Source of the DNA: Corynebacterium glyciniphilum AJ 3170 | Lineage (GTDB): Bacteria > Actinomycetota > Actinomycetes > Mycobacteriales > Mycobacteriaceae | Assembly (NCBI RefSeq): GCF_007673095.1 | Contig: NZ_VDYZ01000014.1 | Span: 1-64,000 of the forward strand | Reading direction: 5' to 3' | Length of the DNA: 64,000 nt | Shown here: piece by piece, positions 42,209 to 51,297 of the stretch | Layout of the letters: each line of letters begins with the position of its first letter | How positions within the stretch are numbered: the stretch's first letter is position 1 | Translations under genes and position numbers: made by a program | Notes under the pieces: generated by a model | The model's input: the letters and a program-made list of their open reading frames with translations, nothing else | Database searches by the model: none | What the model was told of the DNA's origin: nothing

Positions 42209-43231
42209 ATGATCGAGAACTCCACGTCGAATGCACCTCTTCCTGCCGCCGCTCCGCCGGCGGCGATCAGGGCAGGTTTCCAGGTGTCCCAGGCCACGCC
42301 GGTGGAACTCGGTGGTGCCTGGGGCGACGGGTGGCGTTGTGACCGTGCTGTGCTGGTGCCGTCCGAGGACCGTGCCCGGGCGACCTGGACCGCCCAGATG
42401 ATGGACCGGGTCCGCCCCGCCGGTGTTTCCGTCGCCCGGCCGTTGCGGTCGACAGACGGCCGGTACGCCGTCGGAGGGTGGACCGCCCGCGGATTCCTCT
42501 CCGGTCACCGTGCGCCCCGGTTCGACGAGACAGCGGCCAGCGCCCTGCGGTTCAACCAGGCACTTGACCAGGCGATGCAGGGTGAAGCGCGCCCGGCGTT
42601 CCTGGACACGGCGTCACGGCTGTCCGGCTCCGGCACCCCCGGGCGGGACCTGAGTGAGACAGAACTCTTCGCTGTGGCGGAGTCGGCGGCATGGGCTGAT
42701 GACCCGACCGATCTGCTCATGCCGGTCATGGACCTGACCGTCGTCCCGAGGGATGACGTCGCCGCGGCCATGGAGAAAGCCACCGGCCTGATGCTCCTCC
42801 GTGAGGAAGTCACCGCCCCGGACCAGCTGGTCCACGGTGATGCGCTGGGGTGCACCGTCTACGACGGCTACGCGGATCCGGCGATCGTGGACTTCGTGCC
42901 CGCCTGGCGTCCCACGGGGTGGTCGGTCGCGCTCCTCGTCGTTGATGCGATCGCCTGGGCGAACGCCGAGGACGGGCTGCTCGACCGGTGGTCCCATCTG
43001 CAGAACTTCGACCAGCTCCTGCTGCGTGCGGTGATGTTCCGCCTGTTCGCCCATGCCGCCGTGCCGGGGACCCTGGCACAGTCCTGGCCCGGGTTGTCAC
43101 GGGTCAGTGACGTGGTCGCCGCCAGGGTCGGCGGGGTGCGCCGGGCGACGCCGCCGGACGACGTCCCGGCGGACTCCGCAGACGGAACCGGCGGTGATGC
43201 TCCGCTGGAGCAGGAACCCCGGGGGAACTGA
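42209..43231 (+). CDS. TIGR02569 family protein (kinase-fold-like)
   Basis: 340 residues from ATG 42209. The layout recalls aminoglycoside phosphotransferase folds: QVSQATPVELGGAWGDGWRCDRAVLV, WTARGFLSG, LVHGDALGCTVYDGYADPAIVDFVPAWRP. The His-Gly-Asp and later Asp positions resemble HxD and DFG-like sites, but the usual glycine loop and Lys are not clear, so activity is uncertain. Conserved in mycolata just upstream of the AdnAB genes (Rv3205c). Followed after 3 bp by adnA. Confidence 0.75.
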   Translation: MIENSTSNAPLPAAAPPAAIRAGFQVSQATPVELGGAWGDGWRCDRAVLVPSEDRARATWTAQMMDRVRPAGVSVARPLRSTDGRYAVGGWTARGFLSGHRAPRFDETAASALRFNQALDQAMQGEARPAFLDTASRLSGSGTPGRDLSETELFAVAESAAWADDPTDLLMPVMDLTVVPRDDVAAAMEKATGLMLLREEVTAPDQLVHGDALGCTVYDGYADPAIVDFVPAWRPTGWSVALLVVDAIAWANAEDGLLDRWSHLQNFDQLLLRAVMFRLFAHAAVPGTLAQSWPGLSRVSDVVAARVGGVRRATPPDDVPADSADGTGGDAPLEQEPRGN

Positions 43232-43234
43232 GTC

Positions 43235-46200
43235 GTGGACGACGGTACAGCCACGGGACGTACCCGCCAGGCCGCCAGGGAGGACGCGGAGCTCCGGCGT
43301 CGCATCGGTTCAGCGGGAACCGTCGACGTGCGCCTGGATACTGACAGTGCCACTGACGGTGCCACTGACGCCGGCACGGCTCAGGCGGACAGCGGCGGAG
43401 AGTCACGTGCCGCCCGCCGGTGGGACGGCCTGGCGTCAGCACTGGTGTCCGGCGACGAGAGGCTGGACACCCGCCTGCCGTACTCGGTGCTGGGTGGGCC
43501 CGGAACGGGAAAGACCTCGCTGCTCGTCGACACCGTCGTGGATTTCCTCGACAGTGGGGGAACCGCTGACGAGGTCATGGTCGTGACGCCGTCGAAGGAG
43601 GCCGCCGGAGCGCTGCGTGACCAGATCACCGAGGCGGTACGGTTCCGGGAGGGCTATGCCACGACCGGGACGATGGTGCGCTCCGTGCACTCGTGGGCGT
43701 TCGCCTTCCTGCGTGCCGTGGCGCAGGAGGATCAGGCAGGCCGGACAGCCCGGACAGCACAGCCCCGCCTGATGACCGGTGCGGAGCATGACCTGCAGAT
43801 CCGGACCCTGCTCCGCGGTCACGCCGAGGACGGTACGGGCCAATGGCCTGAGGACATCCGTCCTGCACTGCCACTGGTGGGTTTCGCACGCCAGCTCCGT
43901 GATCTCCTGCTGCGCGCGGCCGAACGCGGGATCGACGCGACGGCTCTGTCCGAACTCGGCACCCGGTACGACGAGCCGATGTGGTCGGCCGCCGGGGACT
44001 TCCTCCGTGAGTACGGGCAGATCCAGGCACTGTCGGCCACCAACAACCTCAACGCCTCCGAACTGCTGCACACCACACTTGCCGTCCTGGACGACCATCC
44101 GGAGACGCTGGAGCGGCACCGGGACAAGGTACGGCTCGTGCTGGTCGACGACGCCCACAACCTTGACCCGGCGTCGGGCCAGTTCATCTCCCGGTTCATG
44201 GTCCCCGGCGTCCGCAGTCTCGTCGCCGGAGACCCGGACCAGTGCGTCTTCCATTTCCGTGGCGCGGACGAATCCTTCCTCACCGGTATCGCCGCCGATG
44301 AGGACCGCCGCGTCGTCCTCTCCCGCTCACACCGTCTTCCCGGGGAACTCGTGGCGGCCGTGAACCTCCTGGAGAACCGACTGCCCGCCCAGCCGACACG
44401 GGTGACGCTGCGCGAAGGAAAGACAGATGAGGGGCCTGCCGGACTGGCGGTGCGGCGTTCCCCGTCCCGCACGGCGGACACCCTCGTCGTCACCGACGAG
44501 ATCAGGCGGGCCCATGTCGTCGAGGGGGTACCGTGGGACGACATCGCCGTCGTCGTGCGTTCGACCGCGGACATCCCGGCCCTGCGGCGCGCCTTGCTCT
44601 CCCACGGGGTGCCCGTCAAAGTCGACCCCACCAGCGTTGTCCTGGCGGACCAGCCGTTGGTCAGGGTGATTCTGCTCGCGCTCGACGCGCTCGTGCGTCC
44701 CCTGAGTGGCGTTGAGATGCAGCAGCTCATCGAGAGCCCCATCGGAGGGGCCGATCCGGTGATGCTGCGTCGGGTGGAACGGGCGGTCGCCCCGCTGCTG
44801 ACCGGCACCGGGATGCGGGCGATGGACGCCGTCACCGCGATCGTCACAGGGCAGGCGGCGCCCGAGGAAAGAGAGCTCTGGACAAGTCGCTTCGGCCCTC
44901 GTGAACACCAGGTCATCGAGCGCGTCGCCCAGGTCATCGAGGCGGGCCGGACGGCGTTGGACCAGAGGACGGCGACGTCGCCGGTCGAGTCGGTGCTGTG
45001 GGCGGTCTGGCAGGCCGCGGACCTCGCCAGTTCCCTCCAGGTTCAGGCGTTGCGCGGCGGTACGCTCGGATCGCAGGCCGACCGGGACCTCGACGCAGTC
45101 ATGAGTTTGTTCGACCTGGCCGGCGATGTCGTGGAACGCACTCCCACGGTCACCCTGGAGACCTTCCTGGAGGATGTCCGGTCCCAGGAACTGCCCACCG
45201 GAGGACGTGACCGTCGCGGTGTCCGTCCCGACGCCGTCGAGATCCTTCCCGCGCACGCGGCGGCCGGGCGGCAGTGGGCGGTGGTGGTCGTTGCAGGGGT
45301 CCAGGAGGACAGCTGGCCGGCCGGACCGACCGTGGGGGGACTGTTCGGACAACAGGAACTCGTCGACCTCATCGACCGCGGCATCTCACCGGACATCCCG
45401 GTCTCCCGTGCGGCCGCGGCATTGTCCGAGGAGCGTCGCCTGTTCCTCCTGGCGGTCTCGCGGGCGCGCTTGCGCACCCTCGTGACCGCCGTCGACGCCG
45501 CAGGCGACGACACCAGCGTCCCCTCACGTTTCCTTGAGGAGATCGAGGAGGCCGTCACAGCAGGAGTGGAGCCGGAGGACGGTCAGGAGCATACGGCGGA
45601 AGCCACAGAGTGGTCGGCTGGTCCTGCAGCATCGTCCTCGGCACTGCCGAGGGTGCTCGCGCTGGAACCGTTGATCGCCGAACTCCGTGACGTCGTCTGT
45701 GACGGGAACCGGGCCGGGCATGAACGTGACGCGGCCGCGTACAACCTTGCCCGCCTGGCGGAGGCCGGGGTCTACGGTGCCGACCCCGACCAGTGGTGGG
45801 GGACCGCACCACCGTCGACCACCGCCCCTGCCGTCGCGCCACCCCGCGGGGACGCGGCACCTGCCGTCCGGGTCAGCCCCACCACCCTCGAGACCCTCGA
45901 CGACGGCTGCGACACGGTCGCTTTCTTCCGTGGACTCACAGGAGGGGCGGCAACCGAACAGATGAAGGTCGGTGTGCTCATCCATGCCGTCGCCGAGGGA
46001 CTCGCCAACGGGCTCGGTCACGACGACGCCCGCGCCGTCGTCGCCGACGCCGTCCCCCATCTCGTGGACGGCCCGGCGTGGACCGCCGTCCCGCTCACGG
46101 AGAGCTGTCTCACCGCTGTGGACCGCCTCTACACGTGGATCCTGGAACGGGAGGGGCTCGGCAGGACGGTGGAGGTGGAGCGCACGTTCGAGCGGACGAT

Positions 46201-46615
46201 CGGGACGACCGAGGGTGGACTGCCGATCGTCCTCGCCGGACGGACGGACCGTGTCGAGACCGACGCGGCAGGCCGGTCCACCGTCGTCGACTTCAAGACC
46301 GGGCGCACCGCCACGACGAGGAAGGAGGCGGCGGAGAGCCGGCAGCTGGCCGCCTACCAGCTGCTCATCGACGGTGAACCCGGCATGACGCCCGACGGGG
46401 CGATGCTGGTGTACCCGCGTCGCGACACCGCCACCGTCACGGTGCTGCAACAGGCGGCCATGAGCACCGCGGAGCTGGAGGAATTCCGGGCGTTGGCCGT
46501 CGACGCCGCCACCAGAGTGGCCGGTCCGGTGTTCCGCGCGACCGCGGAGAACTGCGAGTCCTCCGACTACGCATGTCTGTGCCCGGCCTGCCGGGCAGGG
46601 GAGCAGGTGATCTAG
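43235..46615 (+). CDS. adnA: AdnA, helicase-nuclease subunit
   Basis: 1126 residues. N-terminal UvrD-like motor: Walker A GGPGTGKTSLL (about 87-95), motif II VDDAHNLD in place of DExQ, GDPDQCVFHFRGAD, LSRSHRLP, LAVSRARLRTL. C-terminal RecB-type nuclease VVDFKTGRTATTRKEAAESRQ (split: VVDFKTGRTA, ESRQLAAYQLLI) with Cys892 and C1107-x6-C-x-C-x2-C, fitting an Fe-S cluster. AdnAB resects double-strand breaks in mycobacteria; AdnA is the weaker motor there. GTG start, adjacent to adnB. Confidence 0.9.
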   Translation: MDDGTATGRTRQAAREDAELRRRIGSAGTVDVRLDTDSATDGATDAGTAQADSGGESRAARRWDGLASALVSGDERLDTRLPYSVLGGPGTGKTSLLVDTVVDFLDSGGTADEVMVVTPSKEAAGALRDQITEAVRFREGYATTGTMVRSVHSWAFAFLRAVAQEDQAGRTARTAQPRLMTGAEHDLQIRTLLRGHAEDGTGQWPEDIRPALPLVGFARQLRDLLLRAAERGIDATALSELGTRYDEPMWSAAGDFLREYGQIQALSATNNLNASELLHTTLAVLDDHPETLERHRDKVRLVLVDDAHNLDPASGQFISRFMVPGVRSLVAGDPDQCVFHFRGADESFLTGIAADEDRRVVLSRSHRLPGELVAAVNLLENRLPAQPTRVTLREGKTDEGPAGLAVRRSPSRTADTLVVTDEIRRAHVVEGVPWDDIAVVVRSTADIPALRRALLSHGVPVKVDPTSVVLADQPLVRVILLALDALVRPLSGVEMQQLIESPIGGADPVMLRRVERAVAPLLTGTGMRAMDAVTAIVTGQAAPEERELWTSRFGPREHQVIERVAQVIEAGRTALDQRTATSPVESVLWAVWQAADLASSLQVQALRGGTLGSQADRDLDAVMSLFDLAGDVVERTPTVTLETFLEDVRSQELPTGGRDRRGVRPDAVEILPAHAAAGRQWAVVVVAGVQEDSWPAGPTVGGLFGQQELVDLIDRGISPDIPVSRAAAALSEERRLFLLAVSRARLRTLVTAVDAAGDDTSVPSRFLEEIEEAVTAGVEPEDGQEHTAEATEWSAGPAASSSALPRVLALEPLIAELRDVVCDGNRAGHERDAAAYNLARLAEAGVYGADPDQWWGTAPPSTTAPAVAPPRGDAAPAVRVSPTTLETLDDGCDTVAFFRGLTGGAATEQMKVGVLIHAVAEGLANGLGHDDARAVVADAVPHLVDGPAWTAVPLTESCLTAVDRLYTWILEREGLGRTVEVERTFERTIGTTEGGLPIVLAGRTDRVETDAAGRSTVVDFKTGRTATTRKEAAESRQLAAYQLLIDGEPGMTPDGAMLVYPRRDTATVTVLQQAAMSTAELEEFRALAVDAATRVAGPVFRATAENCESSDYACLCPACRAGEQVI

Positions 46616-49600
46616 ATGGGCACGATCAGCCCGAATGAACTGTCGACGATGCTGGGCCAGCAGTTCGGCCCGACACCGCAGCAGGCCGCCGTCATCGGGG
46701 CGCAGCCGGGCCCGACTCTCGTCGTCGCCGGGGCGGGGGCAGGAAAGACCGAGACGATGGCGGCACGCGTCGTCTGGCTCGTCGCCAACGGCATCGTCGC
46801 CCCGGAACAGGTGCTGGGGCTGACGTTCACGAGGAAGGCGGCGCGGGAACTGGGGCAACGGATCCGCCGGCGGCTGCAGACACTCGCCGACTCAGGGTTC
46901 CTCGACACCCTTCCCGTGGACGATCCCCGCCACGAGGCACTGCACAACATCATCCCCACGGTGTCCACCTACGACGCCTACGCCGGATCGGTCGTGCGCG
47001 AATACGGCCTCCTGCTGCCGATGGAGCCCGCCGGACGCATCATCTCGGACACGGAACGGTGGATGATCGCCCGCGACGTCGTCAGCGACTGGCCGACCGG
47101 CTTCACCACCTCGCGGTCGTTGCCGTCGATCATCGACGACATGCTCGATCTCGCCGATGAGATGGACAACCACCTGGTCGGTGTCGACCGGGTCGCCGAG
47201 GAGTGCCGTGTCACCGCCGCCGAGATCGACGGACTACCGGGCCGGGACGGCAAGACACTCAAGGGCGTCGACACCACCCTGGACTCGATCAACGGTGCCC
47301 TGACGTACCGCCGGGAACTGCTGGAGCTGGTCGCCGCGTACCGGGACACCCTCAGCGAACGCAACCTCATGACCTTCGGGCAGCAGATGTCCAAGGCAGC
47401 CCAACTTGTCCAGTCCCACAACCGCGTCGGTGAGGCACAGCGGCGTCGTTTCCGGGTCGTGATGCTCGACGAGTACCAGGACACCGGGCATGCCCAACGG
47501 GTGCTGCTGCAGAACCTCTTCGGCAACGGCGCCGACCCTGCACTCACCGTCACCGCCGTGGGCGACCCGATGCAGTCCATCTACGGTTTCCGTGGGGCCA
47601 CCGCGGCCAACCTCGCCCATTTCCGCACCGATTTCCCGACCGTCGCCGGCCCCGCGCCGATACTCGAACTCACCACCTCGTGGCGCAACCCCGCGCAGGT
47701 CCTGGACCTGGCGAACACGGTGACGAGGTGGTCGATGAACACGGACACCCCCATGGTGTCGCCACTGTCGGCACGCTCCGGCGCCGGGACCGGTGAGGTG
47801 AAGCTCGGCTGGTTCGACACCCGCGAAGAGGAACTCGACTGGCTCGCCGACGATCTGGCGGCCCGCTACCGGGAGCACCGGGAACGGAAGGCGAACGGCG
47901 GCGCGCCCTTCTCCGCCGCAGTCCTGTTGCGGAAGAACGCCGACGCTCAACCGATCCATGACCTGCTGCGCGCCAGGGGCGTTCCCGTCGACATGACCGC
48001 CGGGCCGGGGCTGCTCGACGTCCCCGAAGTGGCTGACGTCTTCGCCACCCTCCGGGTTCTCGTCGACCCCGGCGACGACATCGCCCTGCTCCGACTGGTC
48101 ACCGGGGTACGTTGGAACATCGGCGCGGCCGACCTGCTCGCGCTTGCCCGCCGCGTCGACCAGCTGTCACGCCGGGACGCCCGCCCGGCGGACGGCGACA
48201 TGGCCGGTGGTCCCGGCGACTCATCCGACGCGGGAGGTCTCACCGCCCTGGTCACCGGGCAGCCCGGTGACTCCCCGGCGCTGGCGACCGTGCGTCGCCG
48301 GCTCGCCGAGATCGACCGCGACAGCAACAGGGTGTCGGTCGGCCTGGCCGAGGCCCTGGCCGACCTGCGTGGAATGGAGGACTTCGGGATGTCCGCCGAG
48401 GGGGCCCGCCGACTCGGTGAGCTCGGACGGGAACTGCGGTTCCTGCGCCGGCATTCCCTCGCCAAACCGCTTACAGACCTCGTCGCCGACATCGAGAACA
48501 TGACCGGGGTCCGCACCGAGGTCCTCACCCGTTACCACCGCAGTTCCGACCGGTCGATCGGCACCAGCCACCTCGACAGATTCGCCGAGGTCGTCCGGTC
48601 ATTCTCCGAACTCAGCGCATCAAGTCCCGCCGCGCTGGTCGACTACCTGCGATCGGCGTCTGCCAGGGAGAAGGGCCTCGATCCCGGGGAGGTGGAGGTA
48701 CGGACCGACTGCGTCCAGCTGCTCACCGTGCACAAGGCCAAGGGTCTGGAATGGGAGATCGTCGCCGTCCCTCACGCCACCCGGAAGACCTACGCTGACG
48801 CCGTCAAACGTCCCGGCGTGACGTCGTGGACGACCAATGCGAGGATCCTGCCGTCGGGGTTGCGTGGGGACGCCGCCACCGGTCCGGACGACGTCACCGG
48901 GGCACCGGTGCTGGATCTCCGCGATGTCGAGGACCGTAAGGGCGTGGTGGAGGCGCAGGACAGGTACAAGGTCGAGCTCGGTGTGCACGGTGCACAGGAG
49001 GATGACCGCCTGTTCTACGTCGCCGTCACCCGCAGTGAACAGACCCTGCTGGTCAGTGGCGCGGCGTTCAACAACGCCGACAAGAAACCCGTCGACCCCT
49101 CGGTCGCGCTCACTCTTCTGCGTGACCGTGCCAGGGCCGGTCATCCGGAGTCGATCGTCACCTGGTCCGACCTCGGCATGGAGTACTCCAAGACAGAGCT
49201 CCGGCGCCTGGAGAAGGGCCCGCACCACCGGGAAGACCAGGTGATGGTTCCGGACAACCCCGCCGCACGCAATGATCTCGTCGCCGGGTTCCACCGCGAA
49301 GCACCTGCTGCGCCGACGGCGGTGTGGCCACGCCCCGTCCTCACAGATCCGGAGCGGGACGGGGCGGCGGCGGTGGCCGACGGCATCCGGAGGGTGCGTG
49401 CGGCACGTGAGGATGTCGCTACCGCGCAGTCGGACCGCCGTACCCCCGACGCAGGAACGCTCGCGGACCAGTGGGCACAGGAGACCAGCGTGCTGATCGA
49501 CGAGTACCGTGCCAGCGCGGTCCCGGAAGTCGTCGTCCCGCTGGGTGCCCGCCTCACCGCGACAGAAGCGGTGTCGTTGTCCCGGGACCGTGCCGAATTC

Positions 49601-50188
49601 GCCCGGCGTCGACGGCGTCCGGTACCGATGGAGCCGCGTCCCTACACGAAGAGGGGGACGGCCTTCCACAACTGGGTCGAGAAGCACTACGGCGTCGCGA
49701 GTCTCCTTGACGAGGACGACCTGCCCGGTGCCGCGGACGCGACCCTGACCGATCCTGCACTGGACCACCTCAAGCAGCGCTTCCTCGACAGCGACTGGGC
49801 GCAGCGCACCCCCGAGACCGTGGAAGGCGCCTACTCTGTCACCCTCGCCGGTCACGTCTTCGAAGGGCGGATCGACGCTGTCTTCCGGGACGGCGACGGA
49901 TGGTTCGTCGTCGACTGGAAGACCGGACGCCGTCCCAGCGGGGCCGAGCTCGCCTCCGCCGAACTGCAACTCGCCGTCTACCGTCTGGCGTGGGCGAAGG
50001 TCCAGTCTGTCCGGCTGGGACGGCCGGTGTCTCCGGAGTCCGTCCGGGCCGCCTTCCACTACGTGCTCTCCAACGAGACCTATGAACCGGGTACACTGCC
50101 GACATCAGAGCAACTGGCCGCACTGATCGGTCAGGACCACGGCGACGGTGCAGCGGGCAGTCGGGACAGGGAGGGGCAGCAGTGGTGA
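46616..50188 (+). CDS. adnB: AdnB, helicase-nuclease subunit (main motor)
   Basis: 1190 residues. Intact UvrD-type helicase: TPQQAAVIGAQ, Walker A AGAGAGKTETM, TFTRKAARELGQRI, motif II VVMLDEYQDTGHAQ, GDPMQSIYGFRGA, LTTSWRNP, TVHKAKGLEWE, FYVAVTRSEQ. C-terminal nuclease GTAFHNWVEKHYG, FEGRIDAVFRDGDGWFVVDWK, ELQLAVYRLAW. No C-terminal Cys cluster. Starts one base after the adnA stop and overlaps the channel gene by 7 bp. Partner of AdnA in break resection. Confidence 0.92.
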   Translation: MGTISPNELSTMLGQQFGPTPQQAAVIGAQPGPTLVVAGAGAGKTETMAARVVWLVANGIVAPEQVLGLTFTRKAARELGQRIRRRLQTLADSGFLDTLPVDDPRHEALHNIIPTVSTYDAYAGSVVREYGLLLPMEPAGRIISDTERWMIARDVVSDWPTGFTTSRSLPSIIDDMLDLADEMDNHLVGVDRVAEECRVTAAEIDGLPGRDGKTLKGVDTTLDSINGALTYRRELLELVAAYRDTLSERNLMTFGQQMSKAAQLVQSHNRVGEAQRRRFRVVMLDEYQDTGHAQRVLLQNLFGNGADPALTVTAVGDPMQSIYGFRGATAANLAHFRTDFPTVAGPAPILELTTSWRNPAQVLDLANTVTRWSMNTDTPMVSPLSARSGAGTGEVKLGWFDTREEELDWLADDLAARYREHRERKANGGAPFSAAVLLRKNADAQPIHDLLRARGVPVDMTAGPGLLDVPEVADVFATLRVLVDPGDDIALLRLVTGVRWNIGAADLLALARRVDQLSRRDARPADGDMAGGPGDSSDAGGLTALVTGQPGDSPALATVRRRLAEIDRDSNRVSVGLAEALADLRGMEDFGMSAEGARRLGELGRELRFLRRHSLAKPLTDLVADIENMTGVRTEVLTRYHRSSDRSIGTSHLDRFAEVVRSFSELSASSPAALVDYLRSASAREKGLDPGEVEVRTDCVQLLTVHKAKGLEWEIVAVPHATRKTYADAVKRPGVTSWTTNARILPSGLRGDAATGPDDVTGAPVLDLRDVEDRKGVVEAQDRYKVELGVHGAQEDDRLFYVAVTRSEQTLLVSGAAFNNADKKPVDPSVALTLLRDRARAGHPESIVTWSDLGMEYSKTELRRLEKGPHHREDQVMVPDNPAARNDLVAGFHREAPAAPTAVWPRPVLTDPERDGAAAVADGIRRVRAAREDVATAQSDRRTPDAGTLADQWAQETSVLIDEYRASAVPEVVVPLGARLTATEAVSLSRDRAEFARRRRRPVPMEPRPYTKRGTAFHNWVEKHYGVASLLDEDDLPGAADATLTDPALDHLKQRFLDSDWAQRTPETVEGAYSVTLAGHVFEGRIDAVFRDGDGWFVVDWKTGRRPSGAELASAELQLAVYRLAWAKVQSVRLGRPVSPESVRAAFHYVLSNETYEPGTLPTSEQLAALIGQDHGDGAAGSRDREGQQW

Positions 50189-51258
50189 ACGACAGGCTCA
50201 GGGACCGGTTCCGGTCCGACTCGGACATCGACGCCCTCCCACCCCGGTCGCTGATCAAGATCATCAACATCCCGGCCAGTGCGCCGGTCAGCCCGTGGTG
50301 GCTGATCAGCCGACGGATGTTCTACGCCCTGGCCCTGATCTTCGTCTCCTCGGCCGTGGTCTACATCGACCGGGACGGTTACACCGGCGTCGTCACCTTC
50401 CTCGACGCCGTCTACTATTCAGCCGTGTCCCTGTCCACGACCGGCTACGGTGACATCACACCGGTCACCCAGTCTGCACGGCTGGTCAACATCCTCGTCA
50501 TCACACCGATGCGGGTCATCTTCCTGATCCTCCTGGTCGGCACGACACTGTCGGTGCTCACCGAGGAATCCCGCAAGACCCTGCAGATCCGCCGTTGGAG
50601 AAGGCACATGCGCAACCACACCGTCGTCATCGGGTACGGGACCAAAGGCCGGGCGGCGACGACCGCACTGCTCGCAGACGGCGTACCGTCCTCCCAGATC
50701 GTCGTCGTCGACTCCGACCCCGAGGCGCTCACCCACGCCTCCTCGCGGGGTCTGGTCACCGTCCAGGGGCAGGCCACGCGCTCGGACGTCCTGAAACTGG
50801 CGGGTGTGACCCGCGCCAGGGCCGTGGTCGTGGCACCCAACCAGGACGACACGGCCGTTCTGATCACACTGTCGGTGCGGGAGATCGCCGCCTCGGCGAC
50901 GATCGTGGCCTCGGTCCGGGAGTCGGAGAACTCCCACCTGTTGCGCCAGTCCGGGGCGGACTCCGTCGTCGTCTCGTCCGAGACCGCCGGACGTATGCTG
51001 GGACTGGCCACCGTCAGCCCGTCGGTGACCGGAATGATGGAGGACCTGCTCAGCCCGGACGAAGGATTCTCCGTCGCCGAGCGGGTCGTGGGGGAGGACG
51101 AGGTGGGCGGCAACCCACGCAACCTCGAGGACATCGTCCTCGGCGTGGTGCGGTCGGGTGTGCTCTACCGCGTCGACTCCTCGGAGGCGGAGACAGTGGA
51201 ACCAGGTGACAGGCTCCTCTACATCCGCCGCATCACCGCCGGCCCCGACACCAACTGA
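50182..51258 (+). CDS. potassium channel-family protein with RCK/TrkA-N domain
   Basis: 358 residues. TM1 near 47-64, pore loop with filter STTGYGDITP (about 84-93), TM2 near 100-122, then a cytoplasmic Rossmann RCK domain (VVIGYGTKGRAATTALL, VVVDSDPEAL, VQGQATRSDVL) and TrkA-C. It would conduct K+ across the membrane under ligand control. Two adjacent GTG codons (50182, 50185) can start it; GGGAGGGG is upstream. Same place as Rv3200c. The DNA-repair neighbours do not explain its role. Confidence 0.9.
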   Translation: MVNDRLRDRFRSDSDIDALPPRSLIKIINIPASAPVSPWWLISRRMFYALALIFVSSAVVYIDRDGYTGVVTFLDAVYYSAVSLSTTGYGDITPVTQSARLVNILVITPMRVIFLILLVGTTLSVLTEESRKTLQIRRWRRHMRNHTVVIGYGTKGRAATTALLADGVPSSQIVVVDSDPEALTHASSRGLVTVQGQATRSDVLKLAGVTRARAVVVAPNQDDTAVLITLSVREIAASATIVASVRESENSHLLRQSGADSVVVSSETAGRMLGLATVSPSVTGMMEDLLSPDEGFSVAERVVGEDEVGGNPRNLEDIVLGVVRSGVLYRVDSSEAETVEPGDRLLYIRRITAGPDTN

Positions 51259-51297
51259 CCTGAACCACTTCACCCGACGGAGGCGAGACCACCAACC

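Noticed and set aside
45524..46858. 444-codon open frame on the minus strand
   Set aside because: Antisense across the adnA-adnB junction; no recognisable fold.
48620..50059. 479-codon open frame on the minus strand
   Set aside because: Antisense to adnB, whose helicase and nuclease motifs are unmistakable in the plus frame.
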